Source: Saccoglossus kowalevskii (taxonomy: Eukaryota > Hemichordata > Enteropneusta > Harrimaniidae). Taken from it: a stretch of DNA of 39,134 nt. Positions 31,001 through 39,134 of this stretch are shown piece by piece (position 1 is the stretch's first letter; every line of letters begins with the position of its first letter). The stretch is taken from positions 618,999 to 658,132 of the forward strand of contig NW_003155237.1 of assembly GCF_000003605.2 (NCBI RefSeq), read 5' to 3'. The position numbers were made by a program, and so were the translations under genes. The notes under the pieces are model-generated. The model ran no database searches and was not told the DNA's origin. It saw only the letters and a program-made list of their open reading frames with translations.

Positions 31001-32347
31001 TCAAAAAAAATAAAGGGAACAGTGCTGGTATTACAGGTAACAAACAATCATGGTGTGATACAATGATTGTTAGAGTTCTAAAAATAGAAAACAAATTTGA
31101 TAATAGAAAAGTAGCCATTATAGTGTAGATTTCACTTGGCATGCCATATGGGAAACATGCTTGTTAGGAGAGTGATTATTCAAAGTAGTTACGTGGATTA
31201 GAAATTATAGAATATATCAAAATGCTGGATGTTTTGATATTCAAAAATATTTATCGTATAAATTTAATAGTTCTGATTGGGTTTTTTTCTTTTATGTATT
31301 TGCATACAAACATTGTCACTTCACTCAGTCTCCGTAAATAATCTTTCTGTAAAAATACCACATTTGCTCCATTAGAATACTGAATTATTGAAATATTGTC
31401 AAACCTAGTAAAATGGAATAATTTAACTATACTTTAAAGGAAAAAAACAATTTATACTTTAGTAGGAAGCAAGATAAAAATCCATATTGGCCATCATGAC
31501 TGAATTAATCTATAAGGAGTACATAGGTCAGCCAGCTACTACAATGAGTGAATAATTAGGTAAATATCACGGTACCTGATTTCTCCTTCTTCTCCTTCTG
31601 TGCTTTAGATGCTTTCTTGTTTGGCAAGATGACAGAAGGCTTATCCTCTGCTGCTGGTGCCACTGGGGCAACTGCTTCCTTTGGTGAGGAAGATTTTGAA
31701 AATGGCTTGTGCTGCTCTGGCACAACCACCTTCTCCACCTTGACATGCTGCTCTTCTTTCAGGATCGGCTTCACAGGCTGAGTGCTCTTAGTTGCAGCCC
31801 GAGGAGCAGCTTTGGCTGGAGGAGCAGCTTTGGCTGGAGGAGCAGCTTTGGCTGGAGGAGCTGCTTTGGCTGGTGGTTCAGCTTCTTTTTCTTTCTCTGG
31901 CTTGGGCTCTACTTTCTTTTCCTTCTTTTTATCCTTATTGCCATCTGACTTCGGTTTTTTCTCAGCTTTAGGAGTCTTCTCTAGTTTTGGTTCTTCAATC
32001 ACTTCAGATTGTACTGGATTAAAGACTTCAGCTTGTTGCTGCAAAGTCTCTTCAATTCTTCCACCACCACCACCACCACCACGATCACCACCACCACTTC
32101 CACTTTGTTTCTCCTTTTCCTTCTTAACCTTACGATAAGTCTTCTTCTCCTTCTTTGGTTTTGGTTCAACTTTAGTTGTATAAAGGTCCAACTGTGCTTT
32201 CTGTTTTTGTTCTTCTATAGCTTCTTCATAGGTTTTCTCTGTAATACCATAGGCTGACACCAGGTACACAGCTGCAGATAGCACTACAAACCCAGCAAAC
32301 ACTGCAATACCAAGAGTCTGCGAGTCGTATAGGTCAATTGTATCCAT
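6959..32347 (-). CDS. RRBP1: Ribosome-binding protein 1 (RRBP1/p180, kinectin family), complete 19-exon coding gene
   Basis: RRBP1 is a rough-ER membrane protein that binds ribosomes and microtubules through a basic region and a long cytosolic coiled coil. Coding exons (minus strand): 32347-31576, 22412-22279, 22072-22000, 21781-21624, 21457-21306, 20593-20419, 19978-19766, 19344-19175, 18225-18114, 17512-17417, 15749-15657, 14978-14904, 14325-14230, 13684-13592, 13146-11611, 10175-10011, 9560-9396, 7989-7927, 7006-6959. All junctions are GT-AG and the phases agree, giving 4389 nt and 1462 residues; human RRBP1 is about 1410. Family landmarks in order are the N-terminal YDSQTLG plus membrane segment, the Lys/Pro region, KTDPVAAMKKQLQEKE, QARMQ, NNDLREKNWKAM, SEWL, a Val-Glu-rich WQQ segment, LTKELGTAAAKLQ and terminal GTSV. 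The N- and C-termini fit RRBP1 better than kinectin, though an invertebrate single gene may be co-orthologous to both. Extra in-frame exons cannot be excluded, notably in the 9.2-kb first coding intron with its gap. Confidence 0.9.
7007..7926 (-). other. RRBP1 intron between coding exons 18 and 19
   Basis: 920 bp of ordinary AT-rich intron; no further exon or repeat element recognised. Small open frames inside it match nothing known. Confidence 0.6.
7927..7989 (-). CDS. RRBP1: RRBP1 coding exon 18
   Basis: A 63-nt phase-0 exon encoding GVESEPPQSKIEKELAEAAE plus Glu (residues 1427-1447), after a TTCATAA-rich acceptor ending ACAG. The donor is GAG|GTACTG, weak from the third intron base on. 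If it is not used, translation would continue VLSNST and stop, giving a different C-terminus without GTSV. Confidence 0.7.
8046..9003 (-). mobile_element. Helentron-like non-autonomous element with about 160-bp tandem core (element C)
   Basis: Read on the minus strand, it starts after a T-run with AGTCCCCGTTCGGAC, the first arm of a hairpin closed by GAAAACGGGG. Next come GTTTTGCCCTGTGTGCGTCC and tandemly repeated units of about 150-170 bp alternating in about 320-bp pairs. Recurrent words are GCATGGA, AAGTTTGAACT, CGGATCATGAAA, CATTTTCGGCC and CTGAGATCC (forward strand). The far end has the inverted GTCCCCGTT (8066-8074), a perfect hairpin GTCATTG-T-CAATGAC (8049-8063), and CTTG before T's. 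The opposite-orientation relative at 38458 is clearly homologous along its length. One repeat unit near 8377 lacks about 75 bp present in its neighbour. It lies in the RRBP1 intron between exons 17 and 18, in sense orientation. Confidence 0.6.
9396..9560 (-). CDS. RRBP1: RRBP1 coding exon 17, conserved end of the coiled coil
   Basis: 165 nt, phase 0 at both ends, residues 1372-1426. It contains EKGLTKELGTAAAKLQNMLK then LVSERENNKKLQKQLDPKK. This aligns with the last conserved block of vertebrate RRBP1 (LTSDLGRAATRLQ.LLK..Q..L..E.....KLQ.QL), which anchors the C-terminal assignment. Confidence 0.9.
10011..10175 (-). CDS. RRBP1: RRBP1 coding exon 16, coiled coil
   Basis: 165 nt, residues 1317-1371, beginning TKAELEISNKKISELREE and ending KKIQKLEE before GTAAGC. 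The composition is highly charged with a heptad-like Leu/Ile pattern. The length equals that of exon 17 (55 codons). The acceptor follows TTCTTTTTCAG. Confidence 0.88.
10176..11610 (-). other. RRBP1 intron between coding exons 15 and 16
   Basis: 1435 bp of AT-rich intron. I found no further exon, RNA gene or recognisable mobile element. Confidence 0.6.
11611..13146 (-). CDS. RRBP1: RRBP1 coding exon 15, giant coiled-coil exon with 44-residue repeats
   Basis: A single uninterrupted 1536-nt exon (512 codons, residues 805-1316, phase 0 at both ends). It starts LQEQLQTREFELKKV and ends DAADFNT before GTGAGT. The product is an almost pure Glu/Lys/Leu/Ser coiled coil with no helix-breaking stretch. 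The C-terminal half is a regular repeat in which (K/R)VD recurs every 44 residues, each unit ending with ELE..K.E. Neighbouring exons are 63-213 nt, so this exon is 7-24 times longer. By my estimate the matching vertebrate RRBP1 segment is about 350 residues shorter, so the exon appears expanded in this lineage by internal duplication. The opposite strand is also open over 11957-12775, a by-product of the codon composition. Confidence 0.92.
11637..12504 (-). repeat. In-frame 132-bp (44-residue) coding repeat array in RRBP1 exon 15
   Basis: Unit starts on the protein fall at residues 1019 (MESSDEIEK), 1063 (RVDASEY), 1107 (RVSEVEVEQ), 1176 (KVDPSEMEK), 1220 (KVDATEIEK), 1264 (KVDPSELEA) and 1308 (KVDAADF). 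Spacings are 44, 44, 69, 44, 44 and 44. The 69-residue interval is one unit plus a 25-residue partial unit. 44 equals four 11-residue hendecads, so the units may favour a straight rather than strongly left-handed coiled coil. Upstream of residue 1019 the pattern loosens to about 35-42 residues. Confidence 0.85.
13311..13469. mobile_element. 159-bp MITE with perfect 24-bp terminal inverted repeats
   Basis: The left end CTGTAAAATCTGTATTGGAA continues with GCCG. The right end is its exact reverse complement (CGGC, then TTCCAATACAGATTTTACAG), a 24-bp perfect match. The element is preceded by TA; the right flank is AA, so a TA target duplication is only half preserved. The outer nine bases (CTGTAAAAT) equal those of the CTGTA...TACAG MITEs at 20826 and elsewhere, suggesting a shared transposase. 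It lies in the RRBP1 intron between exons 14 and 15 and has no coding capacity. Confidence 0.85.
13592..13684 (-). CDS. RRBP1: RRBP1 coding exon 14
   Basis: 93 nt, residues 774-804: ETILVELQGSVESEEKKWQQ then EIQKLQKSVEE. It matches the vertebrate RRBP1/kinectin block with Thr-Glu-x-x-Leu, Leu-Gln-x-Ser-Val-Glu-x-Glu-Glu and the single Trp, a strong family landmark. Confidence 0.9.
13685..14229 (-). other. RRBP1 intron between coding exons 13 and 14
   Basis: 545 bp of AT-rich intron; no further exon or repeat element recognised. Confidence 0.55.
14230..14325 (-). CDS. RRBP1: RRBP1 coding exon 13
   Basis: 96 nt, residues 742-773: IEDLSAKLSEAVEEKQKIST then QFQEYQAAMAST. It aligns with the L..KL.EAEE.Q..L..EC..Y...LAETE region of RRBP1/kinectin. 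Acceptor CTTCTCAACAG; donor ACT|GTATGT. Confidence 0.88.
14904..14978 (-). CDS. RRBP1: RRBP1 coding exon 12
   Basis: 75 nt, residues 717-741: SHSEWLTTFEKEALGLLSQQ then ASKSQ. The EWL..FE motif matches the short, coil-interrupting segment (Y-x-E-W-L) between two coiled-coil halves of RRBP1 and kinectin. Acceptor TTCTGTTTTAG; donor CAA|GTAAGT. Confidence 0.9.
14979..15656 (-). other. RRBP1 intron between coding exons 11 and 12
   Basis: 678 bp of AT-rich intron; a minus-strand open frame at 15047-15253 looks spurious. No repeat element recognised. Confidence 0.55.
15657..15749 (-). CDS. RRBP1: RRBP1 coding exon 11
   Basis: 93 nt, residues 686-716: EKLTARICEEQSIGKDALQR then IFPDISIDASL. The ALQRIFPDISI stretch corresponds to the conserved break in the coiled coil (LLALLPELSV in RRBP1, LKKLFPKVSV in kinectin, from memory). 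Donor TTA|GTAAGT. Confidence 0.9.
15956..16166 (+). mobile_element. CTGTA...TACAG MITE, copy 1
   Basis: About 211 bp. Left end ACTGTAGAATACTTTATTTT; right end AAAATAAAGTATTTTACAGT. The interior has CACTGAAAGAATGATTCAGTG, itself a hairpin. It is in the same orientation as the copy at 20826 and inverted relative to the copy at 16329. It lies in the RRBP1 intron between exons 10 and 11. Flanks are CA/TA, so TA target duplication is only partial here. Confidence 0.8.
16329..16503 (-). mobile_element. CTGTA...TACAG MITE, copy 2, inverted relative to copy 1
   Basis: About 175 bp, reading AATACTCTATTTTCGCTG at the left and GCGAAAATATTTTACAGTA at the right. The middle (TTTTCACTGATTTTTGATGA, TTAATGTGAAATATAGG, GCTGGATTTTATTTTCAC) is the reverse complement of copy 1. 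The left terminus is eroded, lacking the CTGTA. Only about 160 bp separates it from copy 1, so the two can pair in the RRBP1 pre-mRNA. Confidence 0.75.
16504..17416 (-). other. RRBP1 intron (part), with a GGA repeat
   Basis: The rest of the intron between exons 10 and 11. The one notable feature is a (GGA)n tract ending in a G-run at 17192-17243; no exon recognised. Confidence 0.6.
17192..17243. repeat. (GGA)n microsatellite with G-run
   Basis: A run of about 14 GGA/GAG triplets followed by ten G's. It is a pure polypurine tract on the plus strand and C/T-rich in the RRBP1 transcript, capable of triplex or G-quadruplex formation. Confidence 0.95.
17417..17512 (-). CDS. RRBP1: RRBP1 coding exon 10
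   Basis: 96 nt, residues 654-685: DLREKNWKAMDAVAAAEKST then NQSVAKAVKSTE. Joined to exon 9 it gives NNDLREKNWKAM, the most conserved signature of the RRBP1/kinectin coiled coil. Acceptor CACTTGTCAG; donor GAG|GTGAGA. Confidence 0.95.
17513..18113 (-). other. RRBP1 intron between coding exons 9 and 10
   Basis: 601 bp of intron with no recognisable insert. Confidence 0.55.
18114..18225 (-). CDS. RRBP1: RRBP1 coding exon 9
   Basis: 112 nt, residues 616-653, entering in phase 2 (AT from exon 8 plus T makes Ile). It encodes LGEKIKTIEQLQGELVSAKE then ETGKISELLELQKKKNN. The ending QKKKNN continues into DLREKNW of exon 10, as in vertebrate RRBP1. Donor AAT|GTAAGT. Confidence 0.92.
18226..19174 (-). 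other. RRBP1 intron between coding exons 8 and 9
   Basis: 949 bp. It contains a perfect 6-bp-stem hairpin GCCTCC-TTCT-GGAGGC near 18584-18599, a short (CA)n near 18861 and an (AATG)4 near 18997. No further exon or clear transposon was found. Confidence 0.55.
19175..19344 (-). CDS. RRBP1: RRBP1 coding exon 8, acidic linker in the coiled coil
   Basis: 170 nt, residues 560-615 plus two bases. It begins SLKEEKESLVLQLKTKVERV and then becomes acidic and Pro/Gly-containing (GEEAPSVPEGAPNGDINETE), so the coil is interrupted here. It ends LEEHEN and AT before GTGAGT. Phase 2 matches exon 9. Confidence 0.88.
19345..19765 (-). other. RRBP1 intron between coding exons 7 and 8
   Basis: 421 bp of ordinary intron; nothing recognised. 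Confidence 0.5.
19766..19978 (-). CDS. RRBP1: RRBP1 coding exon 7, coiled coil
   Basis: 213 nt, residues 489-559, phase 0 at both ends. It encodes KDSESMLSKRLSEVSEELRK through SSQSEQEDLKTELK, a charged coiled-coil segment. Acceptor CCTTCACAG; donor AAG|GTGAGT. It corresponds to the SEEALQKRLDEVSREL region of RRBP1. Confidence 0.88.
19979..20418 (-). other. RRBP1 intron between coding exons 6 and 7
   Basis: 440 bp. A short direct repeat (AATAAACTAAGGTGCCTTGATC and a near copy) lies around 20320-20370; otherwise featureless. Confidence 0.5.
20419..20593 (-). CDS. RRBP1: RRBP1 coding exon 6, coiled coil
   Basis: 175 nt, residues 430-488 (first base completes a Gln codon). It encodes RESAVASEVGKLQQENQRLK then the segment through LEQKIAGYEQQIKRLESSQ before GTAAGT. 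The pattern SAVASEVGKLQQENQRL corresponds to the SKQNAELAKLRQELS-like stretch of RRBP1/kinectin. Confidence 0.9.
20594..21305 (-). other. RRBP1 intron between coding exons 5 and 6
   Basis: 712 bp, mostly occupied by the MITE at 20826-21024; no additional exon. Confidence 0.6.
20826..21024 (+). mobile_element. CTGTA...TACAG MITE, copy 3
   Basis: About 199 bp. The terminal inverted repeats CTGTAAAATACTTTATTTTC and AATAAAGTATTTTACAG are flanked directly by TA on both sides (ggaTA / TAatat), consistent with TA target duplication (Tc1/mariner-type). It is homologous to and in the same orientation as copy 1, and has no coding capacity. Confidence 0.88.
21306..21457 (-). CDS. RRBP1: RRBP1 coding exon 5
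   Basis: 152 nt, residues 380-429 plus two bases. It encodes THEMHMSETQAMQNKLKQMQ then SMLDESQMENIRKLTEENKR and LRSEVAQASK. It aligns with kinectin/RRBP1 YQETQ.MQ.K...... and L..EN..LR.AV.Q.....; donor CA|GTAAGT in phase 2. Confidence 0.92.
21624..21781 (-). CDS. RRBP1: RRBP1 coding exon 4
   Basis: 158 nt, residues 327-379, entering in phase 1 (G plus AA makes Glu). It encodes EMQRAQVSASKVKDLRHEIT then LDKSRFTQQETKYREKISSQ and SRDIQAMQARMQQ. The QARMQ end is a conserved RRBP1 landmark. Donor CAG|GTATAC. Confidence 0.92.
21877..21983. repeat. 18-bp minisatellite, about five copies
   Basis: The unit CAACTAACAATAACTATT repeats almost perfectly about five times with one degenerate copy at the left. 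It lies in the small intron between exons 3 and 4, within 20 bp of the exon 3 donor (exon ends at 22000). Confidence 0.95.
22000..22072 (-). CDS. RRBP1: RRBP1 coding exon 3
   Basis: 73 nt, residues 303-326 plus one base: ASQKTDPVAAMKKQLQEKEQ then ALQD. It closely matches vertebrate RRBP1 (KGDPVAILKRQLEEKEKLL), one of the clearest orthology anchors. Donor ATG|GTTGGT is non-consensus at +4/+5 but phase-consistent. Confidence 0.92.
22279..22412 (-). CDS. RRBP1: RRBP1 coding exon 2
   Basis: 134 nt, residues 258-302. It encodes (D)ENTGGRLASSVKNATLTDSE then IQQLIDILLNKQSG and GAGHAGEWTP. The LTDSEIQQLIDILLNKQ helix matches the globular pre-coil helix of the family (FSEDEALCVVDLLKEKSG in kinectin). 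Acceptor TTTGATTTAG; donor CCA|GTGAGT. Confidence 0.9.
23656..23739. repeat. 84-bp perfect palindrome with no spacer
   Basis: 42-bp arms are exact reverse complements with zero spacer; the centre is CCA|TGG between 23697 and 23698. The outermost bases are TAACATTG and CAATGTTA. No coding frame. It can extrude as a cruciform, or could be a cloning/assembly fold-back. Confidence 0.97.
27607..27955. repeat. Inverted-repeat element interrupted by an assembly gap
   Basis: The 37 bases left of the gap (27607-27643) and the 37 right of it (27919-27955) are reverse complements with three mismatches: both read ACCCCACACCCTCCC at the outside and GTATGGA at the inside. The gap (27644-27918, 275 N) therefore sits inside a palindromic or TIR element, probably a MITE. 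Confidence 0.75.
27644..27918. other. Assembly gap (275 N)
   Basis: A run of unknown bases in RRBP1 intron 1. No statement can be made about its content except that its flanks are inverted repeats. Confidence 1.
30886..31024. mobile_element. hAT-type MITE with intact 8-bp target duplication
   Basis: 139 bp. The left end CAGTGTTCCCTCTAA and right end TAAAGGGAACAGTG form imperfect terminal inverted repeats starting with the hAT-like CAGTG/CACTG. Flanking copies CTGGTATT at 30878-30885 and 31025-31032 are an identical 8-bp duplication, the hAT-family target size. Non-coding, in RRBP1 intron 1. Confidence 0.85.
31576..32347 (-). CDS. RRBP1: RRBP1 coding exon 1: ER anchor and Lys/Pro-rich ribosome-receptor region
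   Basis: 772 nt, residues 1-257 plus one base. The ATG at 32347 has good context (AAAATGG), and an in-frame TGA lies 15 bases upstream, fixing the start. It opens MDTIDLYDSQTLG, matching human RRBP1 (YDTQTLG), followed by a membrane segment at about residues 13-33 (IAVFAGFVVLSAAVYLVSAY). As in RRBP1, the short N-terminus would be lumenal and the rest cytosolic. Then comes a Lys/Pro-rich basic region (residues about 48-250), with a Gly run at about 82-96 and four tandem PPAKAA units at about 158-181. This is the position of the ribosome-binding decapeptide repeats in vertebrates, but the decapeptide itself is absent. Donor CAG|GTACCG in phase 1. Confidence 0.95.
31805..31878 (-). repeat. 18-bp coding repeat (PPAKAA) in RRBP1 exon 1
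   Basis: On the plus strand, GGAGGAGCAGCTTTGGCT repeats about four times in frame, encoding Pro-Pro-Ala-Lys-Ala-Ala. Near-identical units suggest recent slippage, so copy number is likely polymorphic. Confidence 0.9.
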
Positions 32348-32372
32348 TTTCAATGGCCAGTTTCAAAAGTAA

Positions 32373-33372
32373 ACTAAACAGATAGAAAATAGAAAAGTTG
32401 TATCAGGCAAGGGTAATTTTAACAAGTGAAAGACAGATACAAATGATATTCTACTATATAGGGAATAAAATTAACACTGACTATTAATTAATCTGTACAA
32501 GATGGTGCAACAGTTCATTAACAGGATCATCACAAGTGCGAGTTCTTTTTTATAATTCACCCACATATGGGTGAAGCCACCCTTATGTCTTGTTCTTTCT
32601 AAACTAGTTTCAGTACAAGCTTGTGTTAATTCATTGACGTATGTGGTTAATTCTAACATCTCAAAATCAACTGCATTATGGGCTTGACAACAGATGTGCC
32701 AGGCAGCAAAAAATAACACTACAATAAACTACAAATTTGTAGAAATTACCCAAAATAAACAATTTGATAATTAAAAAGACTGTCCCCATTTATTTAAAAA
32801 ACGTCATCGGACATTGCACGATTTTATTACAGCAGTATCAATCATGGTCACTAAAACATTACTGTAGTGTCAAACGCAAAAAAAAAAAAATGTTTCTGAT
32901 GGGAAGATTTTACTTGGAGACAACAAATTGTGTGAAAGCAGACCTACTCCATAGCAACGCATTAGCAGAGTACAAAGGTTTCTGAATTGTTAAAGTCAGC
33001 GGCTGTCACGAAAACTGATCACGCATTGTACACTGTATCTCAAACAGCTGATTATGAATCCACCACGCGTGAAAAGACCAGAGTACAGAATAGAGCAATT
33101 GCATTAGAAAACGAATCTCAACTTTTTTCCCGAATCAATACCTATTAAAACGTCTGACAGATATTGTTTAATATATGTTACATGTATAAATAATGTGCAC
33201 GATATATTAGTCATTTCACAATGTTGGTCTTTTTTTTTTTCGATAAGCCATGGTAGGTGGCGAAGCGACTTCCTCAGCATAGACCATAAGGCCTAAGTTG
33301 AGGCAAATAAACCCGAATAACCTTGATCCTGTTTAGTGATAACCAGCCTTGCATACGTGTCACTAACTTACC
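32373..33372 (-). other. Probable RRBP1 5' UTR intron and upstream non-coding exon boundary
   Basis: On the minus strand a consensus donor AATAAG|GTAAGT places the 3' end of a non-coding exon at 33372. An acceptor CTATCTGTTTAG ends at 32374, 26 bases before the ATG. Together they suggest a 5' UTR exon ending at 33372, an intron 33371-32374, then the ATG exon starting at 32373. The 5' end of the UTR exon cannot be set. No coding gene is seen in this interval. Confidence 0.6.
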
Positions 33373-34185
33373 TTATTTCTCAATCAACCACGGGAATAAA
33401 TCGCCTCGAATTTCTCGCAATAGGTTTGATTGATAAATGTGATGTCCTGGCGTTTCAGCAGGATGGATAAATCTTGACCAATTTTATCCAAACCAGTTGA
33501 TTTTTGCCAAGTATATTGGACGAGTAATCGTCTGCAAAGTCAGACTGGGACAATGGACTGTAGTTGAACACGCCTACTGCAACAGGAAGAGAAACTTCCA
33601 TTGGTTAATGAATAGATTTGGATGTTGCAAATATCGACGTTACTCCCCTGTCACATGTAGCCCCATTCCCGACTCGTATATAAATGATTTTCGTTACTTT
33701 CTTTTAAATTTCAGTATGATATAAATTACCTTTTCTAAAAAAAAGAAACAATCAAATGAGTTTTTGTACATTCTTGCATCATAAAGTTATTGTTTCTTGA
33801 CATTCAACAAGGGTGGCATATTTGTGAAAGGAATAGCCACGTATCTTTTCTGACACGTCATAGAGCTAGGGTTTCTGGGAAATTTGAAGAAAATTGGGGT
33901 CACAAAGGTCGATTGATCTGCTACTTGTTTACGACTTCTATTCATACAACATTTCTTTGTTATAGTTTCATGCCAATCCTCTTAGTAAACGTCCGAGTCC
34001 AATAATTAAATGGTTTCATGAGATGCATTTGTGCAAAGGTGTGTATCTTTGCAGTGGAGAAAAGGAACACCCAACAATTGACCGGAAGTTAATACGTCAG
34101 CTGATTGAGAAACTCCCACGTGGCAGCTGTATATAAACACAACACGTTTGTAGCACGTGGCCCGGCCGAGGTGATTTAAACTGGA
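33373..34185. promoter_or_regulatory. Divergent promoter region between RRBP1 and ENOPH1
   Basis: About 0.8 kb between the RRBP1 first-exon donor and the ENOPH1 start codon. On the minus strand TGACGTGTCA (33851-33860) resembles an unfolded-protein-response or CRE-type element (TGACGTG core), and ATTGG at about 33598 is an inverted CCAAT. On the ENOPH1 side, ACCGGAAGTT (34081-34090) is a canonical ETS site. Sites were read by eye; whether regulation is shared is inference. Confidence 0.5.
34081..34159 (+). promoter_or_regulatory. ENOPH1 core promoter: ETS site, E-boxes and TATA box
   Basis: In order: ACCGGAAGTT (34081-34090, ETS), CAGCTG (34098-34103), CACGTG (34117-34122), CAGCTG (34124-34129), TATATAAA (34130-34137), CACGTG (34154-34159). 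The TATA box lies about 50 nt before the ATG, predicting a start near 34160 and a 5' UTR of only about 25 nt. The second CACGTG would then overlap the start site. Confidence 0.6.
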
Positions 34186-38235
<4,050 letters not shown>

Positions 38236-38457
38236 GTAAGGACATTTTTTAATCTTTGGAGGAATACTTAGTAACCATGTTTGAGAACATGTAAAAAGAG
38301 TGATTTTTCACATTACGCATTCAGGGTTTCTTTTTTTTCCCAATTCGGAAACGTTGCTTATGGTTTAGGCTGTGTGCACGTCCGGAAACACCTGGAATAA
38401 TTCATTTCAAACCTCACACATACTTGATACCTTGTCTGATACATATGCGACTTTATT

Positions 38458-39134
38458 AGTCCCCGTTCGGACGTAGTCCGAAAACGGGGACTTATGGTTT
38501 GCCCTGTGTGCGTCCGTCCGTCCGTGCGTCCGTGCGTCCGTGCATCCGTGCGTCCGTGCGTCCGTGATCACCTGTATCTCGAACATGCATGGACCGATTA
38601 AGTTCAAACTTCACTCATACATCACACATTATATGGGACATATGCACATGCATTTTTTTCATGATCCGATTAACGATAGCCGAATAGCGGCCATTTTAAG
38701 GCCGAAAATGCATCAAAATCGCACATTTTCACCATTCCGGACCCGGATCTCAGTTATGCATGGACAGATTTTGTTTAAATTTGGTACATACATTAAACAT
38801 AATAGGACCTTGATGCACGTCTTTTTTTTTTTTGGATCGGGTTCGAAATAGCCGACTGGCGGCCATTTTGTTTTAAAGAATTCAGTTCTGGATCCGTATC
38901 TGAGACATGCTTGGATTGATCGAGTTCAAACTTCACACACACAAGGTACATCATGTCACAAATATGTATGTGCATTTGTTTCATGATCTCATTAACGATA
39001 GCCAAATGGCGGCCACTTTAAGGCCGAAAATGCATTGAAATCGCACATTTTCACCATTCCGGACACGGATCTCAGTTATGCATGGATGGATTTCATTCAA
39101 ATTTGGTACATACATTAAACATAATAGGACCTTG
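38458..39134 (+). mobile_element. Helentron-like non-autonomous element (element D), cut by window end
   Basis: It begins after TTATT with AGTCCCCGTTCGGAC and the hairpin partner GTCCGAAAACGGGGAC, then GTTTGCCCTGTGTGCGTCC and an expanded CGTCCGTG microsatellite (38507-38563). The following units of about 160 bp alternate in pairs of about 322 bp (CAGTTATGCATGG recurs at 38751 and 39073). It is homologous along its length to the element at 8046-9003, in the opposite orientation. It sits in ENOPH1 intron 5 and runs off the window, so its 3' end is not seen. Confidence 0.6.
38507..38563. repeat. (CGTCCGTG)n microsatellite inside element D
   Basis: About seven 8-bp or 4-bp units of CGTC/CGTG with one CATC variant, directly after the 5' hairpin of the element. 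The homologous place in the 8046-9003 copy has only about one unit. Confidence 0.9.

Larger units (their letters stand above)
22413..31575 (-). other. First coding intron of RRBP1, 9.2 kb
   Basis: A very long AT-rich intron (phase 1) separating the membrane/basic exon from the coiled-coil exons. It holds an 84-bp perfect palindrome, a 275-bp assembly gap flanked by inverted repeats, a hAT-type MITE and short AT-rich repeats. No coding exon was recognisable. Vertebrate RRBP1 carries its decapeptide repeats in this protein interval; no such repeat is visible here, but the gap leaves a small uncertainty. An open frame at 24179-24538 has no recognisable domain. Confidence 0.65.

Noticed and set aside
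6959-32347. Kinectin (KTN1) as the identity of the minus-strand gene
   Set aside because: The N-terminal YDSQTLG and the C-terminal GTSV match RRBP1, while kinectin ends differently; shared coiled-coil blocks fit both, so co-orthology is noted but the RRBP1 name is preferred.

Overview
This is intron-rich, AT-rich nuclear DNA from an animal, most likely a marine invertebrate. Neither the genes nor the repeats fix the phylum. Three conserved animal genes can be read exon by exon. (1) 936-1042, plus strand: the last coding exon of a carboxypeptidase Q (CPQ) gene whose body lies upstream of the window. (2) 6959-32347, minus strand: a complete ribosome-binding protein 1 (RRBP1/p180, kinectin family) gene. 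I resolved 19 coding exons joined by GT-AG introns with matching phases, giving a predicted protein of 1462 residues. (3) 34186-38235, plus strand: the first five coding exons of enolase-phosphatase 1 (ENOPH1, methionine salvage). Its last exon or exons lie beyond the window. Layout: CPQ and RRBP1 converge tail to tail across about 5.9 kb of repeat-rich DNA. RRBP1 and ENOPH1 diverge head to head across about 1.8 kb, which holds ENOPH1 promoter-like motifs and a likely RRBP1 5' UTR exon. The three genes have no evident shared pathway; they act in lysosomal/secretory peptidase activity, rough ER organisation and methionine salvage. The RRBP1 product shows an N-terminal ER anchor, a Lys/Pro-rich basic region with a PPAKAA repeat, and a very long coiled coil. 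A single 1536-nt exon carries a regular 44-residue repeat, and the C-terminus is a vertebrate-like GTSV. Mobile and repetitive DNA fills the non-coding space. It includes a LINE 3' end in the last CPQ intron and four elements with one shared terminal architecture but different tandem-repeat cores, which I interpret as Helentron-like (HINE-type) non-autonomous elements. There are also four copies of a CTGTA...TACAG MITE, a second MITE with perfect 24-bp terminal repeats, a hAT-type MITE with an intact 8-bp target duplication, an 84-bp perfect palindrome, and a 275-bp assembly gap flanked by 37-bp inverted repeats. I found no bacterial-type operons, CRISPR arrays, rRNA genes or viral genes. The most unusual signals are the same-ends/different-core repeat elements, the 44-residue repeat exon and the perfect palindrome.
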